From contig JAIEOG010000259.1 in NCBI GenBank assembly GCA_019750655.1, forward strand, positions 1 through 14,647: DNA of 14,647 nucleotides, given 5' to 3'. This document shows, piece after piece, positions 6,061 through 13,175 of this stretch; the first letter of the stretch is position 1, and the number at the start of each line of letters is the position of its first letter. The DNA is from a bacterium. GTDB lineage: Bacteria > Bdellovibrionota > FAC87 > UBA2466. The notes under the pieces are model-generated. The model was not told the origin of the DNA. It saw nothing but the letters and a program-made list of their open reading frames with translations, and searched no databases. The position numbers and the translations under genes are program-made.

Positions 6061-7200
6061 TTACGGCTTCTTTTTCGTCGGTTTGAAATTAGTAAAATAG
6101 AGTTTCTGTTTGTCGTCTAAACCCATCGCGTAAACATCCCCATTCTCCGTAACCACAGAGAAGGTACCTGGCGACTGCGGGATAATTTCGACGACCTTTT
6201 TATCCACTTTCATGCTGTTTCCAAACGTCAGGTTTCGTTCTCCGATATGGAAACGCGCTACCTGAACTGTGTTCTCATGCGCGAGTAGGAGCCAGTTTTC
6301 CTGAAAACCGACATGCGTGCGGTAGCCTAAGAAACGAAGCGCTGAGGTCTTGAGAAAAAGCGGTTGCGAGTGAATTACTTCCAGGTTTTCCCGGTCCATG
6401 CGGACAAAGTGTAGTTGGGTGTCGGTTGCGACGGCGACCAACAGATGGTCCTCGAGCTTCTCCAAGCTCGGCACCGCTTTCTTTTTCCAAGGCTCGGCAT
6501 TTTTAATAATGGGCTGAATAGCCGCTTGGAGCACGGGTTGGTCAAAATCGATGTGGCTCTTCCCGGGCAATAGTTGCAGCTGAGTGTCTCGCCAGGTTTT
6601 CATCCCAACAAGACCCTTGGGTTGCGTCGCAAGCACTAACTGCGCTTCGACGTGCCCATATTGCGGCGTGGTTTCGAAGCGCGCTGGCCGCATGAATACT
6701 TGGCCCACCTTATCAGGAAGCTCTTGGTGTCCCGTCCGGTGCCAGAAGGTCGGTGTCTTGTCGCCTTCGCGCTTGGGTAGGAACTGGTAGGCCCAGACAT
6801 CCTTATCCGCACCGCCTACCACTACATGCACGCGAGGGTAGAGAGGGGTATAGATCCCCATTTCGTGGTCCAGCGCACCTGAGGGAGCAATGGCTAGCGT
6901 GTCCATGCGCACAGCTGCCGTGGTGCTCAGGAGCCGATGCTCTTCAAAAACAGCGATAGAGCTGTTCCCATCGCTATGGGTGATGGCGGTAGCCCAAAGC
7001 TTGTCCCCAAAGGCCACAGGCACCCGCCCGCCCTCGAGATCCGGAAAAAGACCGGCTTCCCCGACCATTGGAACCGGAATGTTAGAGAGGGTGGGTTGCA
7101 GGATCGCTTGGCGGCAGGCGGCCTCCCGATCGAGGGTCGCCCCCCAAGCAGAAACCCCCAAGGCCAGGCACAGATACGCGCTTTTCACCAAACCCTGCAT
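6061..7200 (-). CDS. Exported beta-rich protein of unknown function (possible propeller)
   Basis: This 379-residue protein has a signal peptide (MQGLVKSAYLCLALGVSAWG). It then shows recurring blade-like segments such as DKLWATAITH, KDVWAYQFLP, HLLVAVATDTQLHFVRMD, NWLLLAHENTVQVARFHI and SVVTENGDVYAMGLD. The rhythm resembles PQQ- or WD-like propeller blades, which is inference; no family is recognised. It ends in a lysine-rich tail (FKPTKKKP). I chose the ATG at 7200 because it opens directly into the signal peptide and follows a good promoter; an upstream in-frame ATG at 7323 would put 41 non-signal residues in front. The gene diverges from the four-gene exported-protein operon across 162 bp and may share its function. 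No Shine-Dalgarno site is seen. Confidence 0.72.
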   Translation of the reverse strand: MQGLVKSAYLCLALGVSAWGATLDREAACRQAILQPTLSNIPVPMVGEAGLFPDLEGGRVPVAFGDKLWATAITHSDGNSSIAVFEEHRLLSTTAAVRMDTLAIAPSGALDHEMGIYTPLYPRVHVVVGGADKDVWAYQFLPKREGDKTPTFWHRTGHQELPDKVGQVFMRPARFETTPQYGHVEAQLVLATQPKGLVGMKTWRDTQLQLLPGKSHIDFDQPVLQAAIQPIIKNAEPWKKKAVPSLEKLEDHLLVAVATDTQLHFVRMDRENLEVIHSQPLFLKTSALRFLGYRTHVGFQENWLLLAHENTVQVARFHIGERNLTFGNSMKVDKKVVEIIPQSPGTFSVVTENGDVYAMGLDDKQKLYFTNFKPTKKKP

Positions 7201-7210
7201 AAGGCCGTGG

Positions 7211-7240
7211 CTTATACCGGAAACGGGACAGGCTCTGCAA
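7211..7240 (-). promoter_or_regulatory. Candidate sigma70-type promoter for the exported beta-rich protein
   Basis: On the minus strand, TTGCAG (7240-7235) and TATAAG (7216-7211) are separated by 18 bp. The predicted +1 is near 7204, leaving a leader of about four bases before the ATG at 7200, so the mRNA would be essentially leaderless. Confidence 0.55.
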
Positions 7241-7301
7241 TACCAAGCTGCGGTGGGGGTTACAGCGCTGTGACCTGGGTTCCAAACCCTCGAAAAAGCA
7301 A

Positions 7302-7331
7302 TGGACTCTGTTCTTTTGAACATGCTATTCC
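7302..7331 (+). promoter_or_regulatory. Candidate promoter for the four-gene exported-protein operon
   Basis: TGGACT (7302-7307) and an extended -10, TGC followed by TATTCC (7326-7331), are separated by 18 bp. The predicted +1 is near 7338, giving a leader of about 25 bases that contains GGAGG (7353-7357) five bases before the ATG at 7363. Together with the minus-strand promoter it accounts for most of the 162-bp divergent region 7201-7362; I see no other element there. Confidence 0.45.
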
Positions 7332-7362
7332 GCCCCTCGAAACGAATGCTTTGGAGGCATGA

Positions 7363-9021
7363 ATGTCGCGATTTTTAACGCTCGCATTGGCACTAAGTCT
7401 TGCAGCTCCGGTTGGGGCTCAGCAAGCAGCACCGGCCCCGCAAGGGACCATTCAAAACCCTTTTATGGGCATCCTGACGGGCGGAAGCTCGACGGGCGCC
7501 TATAACTTTTATCAATATGATCAGAGCAAGCTAGAGGCGATGTTCCTCCAGCAAGTGTTCAAACAACGGGATCAGGATTACGAATATTTCCAAAAGACCG
7601 TGAAAGAAATCGAAGGGGAGTTCACGACTCTCTTGAAGGTCAATGTGTATGACCCGACCACCGGCTTGAAAGGCATTAGCGATCGCAATGTACTCGCAAC
7701 ACCGCCTGGCTTCATCAAATCTCAGGACTTCCTGAAAGCGATTAACGATTACAATGTGCAGAAGCAGCTGTTGCAGACGCGCATCCTAACGTTGACCGCT
7801 ATCTCCGAGGGCATGGTTCCTTCGAGCATGGAGCTCAAGCTGGATCAAGCTGGCCAAAAGGTTGGCACTGTTCCTCAGTACGCAAAAGTAAGCTTCGTTG
7901 AACTGAAAAAGTTCTACGAAGACCGCGTGGCTGCGATCGACTTATTCGTTTCCAACCTTCCACAAAACGTGATGACGGGGAACAATATCCCTTACTTCAT
8001 CACCGCAAACAGCGGCAAAGGCTTGGTCTTGGAAGCACCAGCTACACGTTTGACGAGCGCTCAGCTTCAAGAACTGCGTGAAAAGGTCCTCGAAATGCAG
8101 ATGTGGGATGTGAATGCCACGGACACCTTGGACGCTTACACGAAGTTCATTCGCCAGCGTATCCAGATCTTCCTCAAAGACTATGGTAACAACGAGCGTT
8201 TCCGCAGCATCGATCCTCAAATCAAGGCGATGCGCGAAGCCGAAGCGAAAATGATCGCAGACGCTTTCTGGACACGTTCGTACCTCCGTACGGTGTACGG
8301 CATGCCGATTGGCGCTATTGGGATTGAATACCAAGAGCGCTGGTTCCACTTGGATGTCTTGACCTCGACCACCAATTCCCTGACCGCAATGTTGGAGCCG
8401 GTGATCTGGGAAGAGAACCAGATGGACAAAATCGAAAAGGCCTACCGCCGCGCGCTGAACCGCGCGGACGTCCGGTCGGAAAAAATCTTCGACGGCGATT
8501 TGAGCTTCTTGCAAGCTGGCGAAAACCTCCTCACCTTCTTGGGTGGGCAGCGTAACCTCGCCCAAGCTAGCCAGATGATGCTCAATCTCTTGGCTGCCGA
8601 TTGCTACGAAGAGCGCTTGATTATGCGCGGCGGCACGCTACCAGAAATGGTGGCTCGTTTCCGCAGTCGCTATGGCAGCACACCGGAAAACATTGCGTAC
8701 TACACGAAACTGCAGATCGCGTTGGATCCGGATTCCATCGACGTAGATTCCGTGAAGCAAAAGTTCAAAGACCGCCCGGAAATCTACGGCAAGATCTTCG
8801 GTGACGAAGCCGATGCCGCATTCGGTCCGGGCGCCTTGCAGGGCTTGGGCGGTGGCAGCACGTTGAAAGCGCAAGTCGCCAACGTGTTGACTCACATGCA
8901 AACGAAGCAGGATGATTTGGATCTCGCTGAGCAGATCAAAGTACAGATCGCAAATGCTGTGAATCCGAACAACCAGTTCCGTGCCCAGACCAAAAAACGG
9001 GGCGGTGGGCTCTTTAACTAA
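7363..9021 (+). CDS. Exported helical protein of unknown family, first gene of operon
   Basis: This 552-residue protein has a clear signal peptide (MSRFLTLALALSLAAPVGAQ) and no further membrane segment. It looks largely helical: charged heptad-like stretches occur at about residues 52-90 (KLEAMFLQQVFKQRDQDYEY onward), 226-260, 285-300 and near the end (DDLDLAEQIKVQIANAV). It has a single cysteine (Cys414) and ends in a basic, Gly-rich tail KKRGGGLFN. I recognise no family. The start is fixed by GGAGG (7353-7357) five bases upstream. It leads a run of four same-strand exported-protein genes and is separated from the second by 28 bases carrying a fresh ribosome site. A structural or scaffolding role in the periplasm is plausible but unsupported. 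Confidence 0.8.
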   Translation: MSRFLTLALALSLAAPVGAQQAAPAPQGTIQNPFMGILTGGSSTGAYNFYQYDQSKLEAMFLQQVFKQRDQDYEYFQKTVKEIEGEFTTLLKVNVYDPTTGLKGISDRNVLATPPGFIKSQDFLKAINDYNVQKQLLQTRILTLTAISEGMVPSSMELKLDQAGQKVGTVPQYAKVSFVELKKFYEDRVAAIDLFVSNLPQNVMTGNNIPYFITANSGKGLVLEAPATRLTSAQLQELREKVLEMQMWDVNATDTLDAYTKFIRQRIQIFLKDYGNNERFRSIDPQIKAMREAEAKMIADAFWTRSYLRTVYGMPIGAIGIEYQERWFHLDVLTSTTNSLTAMLEPVIWEENQMDKIEKAYRRALNRADVRSEKIFDGDLSFLQAGENLLTFLGGQRNLAQASQMMLNLLAADCYEERLIMRGGTLPEMVARFRSRYGSTPENIAYYTKLQIALDPDSIDVDSVKQKFKDRPEIYGKIFGDEADAAFGPGALQGLGGGSTLKAQVANVLTHMQTKQDDLDLAEQIKVQIANAVNPNNQFRAQTKKRGGGLFN

Positions 9022-9049
9022 GGCCCACTTTCTTTAGGAGAGGTGCCCC

Positions 9050-10624
9050 ATGGGTTGGACAAAATCCTTACTCATTGTCCTGTCGCTAGTCTGCCTTGCG
9101 GTTCCTGAAGCCGCATGGGCAGACGGCGCAGGGGTTTGTAATGGACGGCCCTTGCCGAAAGGCAAGACCCGCCGGTGGCGCAACCACGAGTTGCGCTGCA
9201 CCTCCAACTCAGACACTTACGTCCGTCAGCCCATCCCGTTCGATGTGAAAGAATGGCGCCACTACGAAAACCTGTGGCGCAAACTGGGTAAGGCCGAGCA
9301 CCGGCAGAAAATGCAGGCGATCGGCCAGAACCAGCCTCTCATCCAATGGGGCGGCCAAATCCCCTACCAAACGGTTGAACACTGGGATTGGACCGACTGG
9401 GTATACGGCGCCGATCCTGTCTGCGGTTACGACGAACACACGACCTGCTACAAAGATAAAGATGGCCAGGAGCACTGCACGACGACCTACACCATGCGTT
9501 CGTGCTGGCATAACGAAGACGAACACGAGTCGCGCCCTTGCTCCAATGAGATTCTGCCCTTCAACGCCGAATACGTCCGGCCCTCGATCCAGCAATGGGG
9601 TCCTTCGGTCGAAGGCTATTACGATATTCTCCCCAATAAGTACGACTTGCTTCCGGGCGAATCGGAGAGCGTGCAGATTTTCAATACCACCTCTGGCTGG
9701 ACCGGAGATGGTAACGGGCTAGCGCCTTCCGCTAGCGTGGGCGATCCTTGGAATGAATACGATCTCCAAGTGCGTTTCCGGCATGGCGCCAAGACGGCAG
9801 CCTGCGTTTATGGCGGCGGCGGATACCATCTCGATGTTGCTGTCCATACGGTGGGGCGCATCCAGCGAGCCACGCCAAACGCATTCCGCGCGCCCATCGA
9901 TCGCTTTGGCCGAGAAATCGAAGCGCTCAACTGGGTGCTCGGGGAAAATGGGGAACGCGCCAAGCCCTATGAGCTGAAGCTCAGTGATGCGAGCGCAGTG
10001 CTCATTGCGGCCATGTCGCGGGTTTCTCAGAGCGAAGTCCTTGCGAATGCGAAAGCGAAGCTCGGCCAAGCGACAAACGTGAAAACGGAAGACCTGCGGG
10101 AGTTCCAAGCTTCGGAAGAACTTGGCTTCTGGAAGGACACGCGAGTCCGTTTGCGGTTAAAGCACATTATTCCCTTTTCTATTTTGGGCCCGGAGCGGGA
10201 TGTTCGTGTGACCGCGAATTTCTATACCCGCGGTGCCGAAGTAGCGATTGGGGCTAATAGTGAGCACTACCAAATCGATCTGAACGAAACGTACCAGGCC
10301 AGCGGCCCGCTATTCCCTGAGTTTTGGAAAAGCTTCTCGTTTAATTTCGAGCCCGCGCAGCAATACCAGTTTCTAGTGTCGATGTACCAAAAGGGCGTAC
10401 CGTTCTATGCACAGGACTGCGATGACCCGGAAACCTCTACCTGGTGGAATTGCCGCCTTGGGCTCCGAGGAGAGAATAACTGGTACAGCAAAGAGCTGCC
10501 GCTGGATTTCGCAATTCCAGCTTCGGCACCGGATCAACGAAGCCCGTTGCAAAAGCTGTCCGATTTCCAAGGTAAACCGATGAAGCGCAAGATCCAGGAT
10601 CTCTGGAGGAGCATTACCCAATGA
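9050..10624 (+). CDS. Exported Cys/Trp-rich protein of unknown family, second gene of operon
   Basis: This 524-residue protein has a signal peptide (MGWTKSLLIVLSLVCLAVPEAAWA). The mature chain contains ten cysteines (30, 50, 125, 133, 143, 152, 164, 252, 457, 468), an even number consistent with disulfides in an oxidising compartment. Five lie in an acidic, His-rich segment (122-165) that includes an EF-hand-like DKDGQE. The first half is rich in Trp, Tyr and Pro. A helical stretch at about 286-355 precedes a beta-rich part (365-490), and the C-terminus is basic and amphipathic (KPMKRKIQDLWRSITQ). No family is recognised. AGGAGAGG (9036-9043) fixes the start. Its stop overlaps the next start as ATGA, implying coupled translation and perhaps stoichiometric production. 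Confidence 0.8.
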   Translation: MGWTKSLLIVLSLVCLAVPEAAWADGAGVCNGRPLPKGKTRRWRNHELRCTSNSDTYVRQPIPFDVKEWRHYENLWRKLGKAEHRQKMQAIGQNQPLIQWGGQIPYQTVEHWDWTDWVYGADPVCGYDEHTTCYKDKDGQEHCTTTYTMRSCWHNEDEHESRPCSNEILPFNAEYVRPSIQQWGPSVEGYYDILPNKYDLLPGESESVQIFNTTSGWTGDGNGLAPSASVGDPWNEYDLQVRFRHGAKTAACVYGGGGYHLDVAVHTVGRIQRATPNAFRAPIDRFGREIEALNWVLGENGERAKPYELKLSDASAVLIAAMSRVSQSEVLANAKAKLGQATNVKTEDLREFQASEELGFWKDTRVRLRLKHIIPFSILGPERDVRVTANFYTRGAEVAIGANSEHYQIDLNETYQASGPLFPEFWKSFSFNFEPAQQYQFLVSMYQKGVPFYAQDCDDPETSTWWNCRLGLRGENNWYSKELPLDFAIPASAPDQRSPLQKLSDFQGKPMKRKIQDLWRSITQ

Positions 10625-11898
10625 GACTCTTAGTTTTAAGTATCGGCTTACTGAGTTCGGCGCTTCAGGCAGCGCCACTATCGAAATACCGCGATGCCCT
10701 GGGCTCTCGTGTGAAGGCGGAGACTCAAGCGGCACAGCGCGTGACTTCGCTGCGCAAGGACCTGGGAACGTCTGAGAGGCCGGCGGTGGATGCCTCGGGC
10801 GCTTTAGGCAAGCTCGCTAGCCAAGCGCTTAAGACGGGTGAGAAGAAAAGCTTCTCCAATGCGCTCAAGCGAGTTTTGTCGCAAGCCGCGGGTAAGCTAG
10901 AAGACAACGATACTTACGGCGAGCCGCAAAAGTTCGACCCCTCCAAGTTTCTGAGCGAGCTGGAAGCCGACAAAGCAAACCGTTACCTGACCTTTTGCGA
11001 GAAGCATCTAGAGAAAGACTTCGAACGGCTCCGGGATGAGTTAGTGGTTTTGGTGACTGAACAAAGCCAACCCCGCACGGTGGGTGAGGGCGACCGCGCT
11101 TTCGAAAAAGAACTCGCCGCAGCCGTGGAAAAAGCCCTGCCAGCGGACTTGCTCCAGCGCTTAGGCCATGTGCACCGCGTGGACTTCGCCGATGGTGAAA
11201 TGCTGCGCGTCCACTTCACGAAGAATCCAGCGATTACCTTGGATGCTTCTAATTCTGACGCTTCCGAGTCGCTACCGCTTTCTTTAAGCATGCTGACGAC
11301 CTACCGCACGGGCAAAGACAAGTATTACATCCTCGTGCTGCACTGTTTTGATCGGTACCTCCAAAAGGTCCGCGATAGCCAAACGGCCAGTGAAGATCAG
11401 AAAAAGTTCTCGGAGTTTGTCCAGGACGCCGTGGCTAAGCGCCGCACGGGAGCGGAGAGCATCAATGGTCTCTTGCGCCAATTGAGCAATACAGACCTCA
11501 ACAACCTGATCGATTTTTTCCTCCAGGTGAATGTGAAGTCGATTCCTACGGAAGACGAACTCACGCCGCCTGATGAGCCGAACAACTGGAAGCCCGGCAC
11601 GAGCGATTCGTTGGCGGGGTATTTCTTCTTTTTGACGGAGCCGAAGCTCCAAGAGCGCGGCAAATCGCTGGCCGCTCGCGATGCAGCCCGTGCGGCAGGG
11701 CTTACAGCCCAAGAAACAGCCGCGAAGCAGCAAGCGGATACTTTGTTTGCATCCGTCGCTGAGCCGCTCGCGGACTACCAGCACTACGAACTTTTAGATA
11801 CGCAGCTTGCGGAGCTGCAAGAATACTTGGTTTCGGAAAGAGAACGTTTGGAAGCAGAAAAGGCCCTGCTGAAAGACATGGCGGAGGCGGTTAAATGA
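10621..11898 (+). CDS. Exported helical, highly charged protein of unknown family, third gene of operon
   Basis: This 425-residue protein starts with a short signal peptide (MRLLVLSIGLLSSALQAAP). The mature chain is strongly helical and charged, with only two cysteines (in TFCEKH and LHCFDR). A probable coiled coil lies at the C-terminus (about 375-425, from AKQQADTLF to LEAEKALLKDMAEAVK). No transmembrane segment follows the signal peptide. The start overlaps the previous stop (ATGA) and is preceded by GGAGGAG at 10605-10611, inside the upstream gene; its own stop overlaps the fourth gene in the same way. No family is recognised. The terminal coiled coil could mediate assembly with neighbouring operon products, which is inference. 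Confidence 0.8.
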   Translation: MRLLVLSIGLLSSALQAAPLSKYRDALGSRVKAETQAAQRVTSLRKDLGTSERPAVDASGALGKLASQALKTGEKKSFSNALKRVLSQAAGKLEDNDTYGEPQKFDPSKFLSELEADKANRYLTFCEKHLEKDFERLRDELVVLVTEQSQPRTVGEGDRAFEKELAAAVEKALPADLLQRLGHVHRVDFADGEMLRVHFTKNPAITLDASNSDASESLPLSLSMLTTYRTGKDKYYILVLHCFDRYLQKVRDSQTASEDQKKFSEFVQDAVAKRRTGAESINGLLRQLSNTDLNNLIDFFLQVNVKSIPTEDELTPPDEPNNWKPGTSDSLAGYFFFLTEPKLQERGKSLAARDAARAAGLTAQETAAKQQADTLFASVAEPLADYQHYELLDTQLAELQEYLVSERERLEAEKALLKDMAEAVK

Positions 11899-13175
11899 GT
11901 CGGCGGGTCTTAAGTGTTGTTCTTTCATTCTGCATAGCTTTTGGGCCTGCAACGCAGGCATTTGCGCCGACGGCATCGTCGGCTTTTGCTTCAGAGGCGA
12001 AACGCCTCATTAAGGCATTTGATTCAATTGATGAAGATGCGTACGCGAGCATGCAGCGCGATGCTTCGTTGATTCAGCGCACGACTAACCGCATTGTGGG
12101 TTCGCTCCGTGGAATGGTCGAGCGTATCCCTGTAATCGGCCGAGCCTTCCGGCAGCAAGAAAACACGATCTTCACCGAAATCGACCTCAAAGCATTCCGT
12201 GAAAACGCGGACGTTGCGGAGAAGGTTCCCCGGTTGTTCCGCTACGTGATTGGCTTTATCCAGCGCCTTTCCGATGATGCGAGCGTTGACGACGACGATC
12301 GAGGAGAGCTTCTCGAGAAAGTCACCACCCGTGCGGCGATGGCTTTTGAAGAGCTAACGGACTCCTATGCCGATGCCTCTCCAGAACCTCCCTCGTGGGA
12401 CGCCGTGGCTCGATCCTCGGATAATGGGTTCCAAACCTTTTTGTCTTGGGCAACGGGGAAAGCCCTCTACCTATTTGATTTTGTTAGCCGTGATATTGTG
12501 CGCCTCATGCCTTTCGGACGTAGAAGCCGTCGCGCCGACCTTCAGTGGATGTGGCCCAATACGAATATCGTCCCCTTCATGAGCGGCAAGGACGAGCGCA
12601 CAACCGCTGCCGTGGAAGCGATTGGCCGTGACCTGAAATTCGCCGTCGAAGCGGAAATGGCCCAGTACGGAGCCGTGAAGCCTAATACGAACCTCTGGAT
12701 CTGGGAGAAAATGGCTTCCGCCATCAAGTACCGGATCGATCTTGCGGCGGGTAGGGCGACGCGAGTGAGTCCTGGGGATGACGAGGCTAAGGCGGCTGCG
12801 ATGTCACTCACGGCGTTGGAATCGCTAATCCGCAAGACGGAAAGCAGCGAGCCGATGAAGGATGGCCAAGCGCATTCCTTCGTGCAGCGGGTTTACCGTT
12901 TCATGGCGGTTTATTGGTTTTTGACCCCGCCCATGGAGCCGTTCCTTGAGCGTACGACGTTTAGCCCGCTCGTGGCAGCCATTATGTGGTCCGGAGCGAT
13001 GCTCATGATGGCGCATGCACGGAGGGAGAACTCTGGCTTGAAATACACGCGCACGATGTTGGGAAGCCGTCTGCTCCGCGTCCTTACCTTTGGCCTGGCA
13101 GGCAAGGGGCTTCTCCGGCGCGTGGATCGCTTCAAAGCAGCGACGGGCTGCGCCGGCGAATTCTCGCTCGATTAA
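11895..13175 (+). CDS. Exported protein with C-terminal membrane segment, fourth gene of operon
   Basis: This 426-residue protein has a signal peptide (SRRVLSVVLSFCIAFGPATQAFA). A helical mid-region follows, with amphipathic, Arg-rich stretches (NRIVGSLRGMVERIPVIGRA). Near the C-terminus are hydrophobic segments at about 336-350 (FMAVYWFLTPP) and 355-372 (TFSPLVAAIMWSGAMLMM), then a basic tail (MLGSRLLRVLTFGLAGKGLL). It is the only operon member that looks membrane-anchored, so it could tether the others. No family is recognised. GGAGG (11883-11887) lies seven bases before the ATG, which overlaps the previous stop. Two tight hairpins followed by TTTT lie within the signal-peptide codons (11945-11987). 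The stop joins the opposing protease stop as TAATTA. Confidence 0.78.
   Translation: MSRRVLSVVLSFCIAFGPATQAFAPTASSAFASEAKRLIKAFDSIDEDAYASMQRDASLIQRTTNRIVGSLRGMVERIPVIGRAFRQQENTIFTEIDLKAFRENADVAEKVPRLFRYVIGFIQRLSDDASVDDDDRGELLEKVTTRAAMAFEELTDSYADASPEPPSWDAVARSSDNGFQTFLSWATGKALYLFDFVSRDIVRLMPFGRRSRRADLQWMWPNTNIVPFMSGKDERTTAAVEAIGRDLKFAVEAEMAQYGAVKPNTNLWIWEKMASAIKYRIDLAAGRATRVSPGDDEAKAAAMSLTALESLIRKTESSEPMKDGQAHSFVQRVYRFMAVYWFLTPPMEPFLERTTFSPLVAAIMWSGAMLMMAHARRENSGLKYTRTMLGSRLLRVLTFGLAGKGLLRRVDRFKAATGCAGEFSLD
11945..11987 (+). repeat. Two adjacent perfect inverted repeats followed by a T-run, inside the fourth operon gene
   Basis: GCCTGC-AAC-GCAGGC (11945-11959; 6-bp stem, 3-base loop) is followed six bases later by GCCGACG-GCAT-CGTCGGC (11966-11983; 7-bp stem, 4-base loop) and TTTT (11984-11987). 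The second has the layout of an intrinsic terminator, although the T-run is short. Both lie in codons 17-31 of the gene, over the end of the signal peptide. The stems are directly seen; any regulatory role is inferred. Confidence 0.6.

Noticed and set aside
7201..7323. In-frame ATG extending the exported beta protein by 41 residues
   Set aside because: The extension lacks signal character and would bury the signal peptide; the promoter TTGCAG/TATAAG lies inside it.
7942..8565. 207-codon open frame opposite the first operon gene
   Set aside because: It lies wholly inside a well-supported gene with signal peptide and ribosome site; its translation is His/Arg/Cys-rich noise and it has no start signals.
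10593..10611. TCCAG-GATCT-CTGGA stem overlapping the ribosome site of the third operon gene
   Set aside because: Only five base pairs and expected by chance in a window of this size; the gene is also coupled by an ATGA overlap.
11284..11784. 166-codon open frame opposite the third operon gene
   Set aside because: Shadow of the coding strand; Arg-rich composition and no ribosome site.
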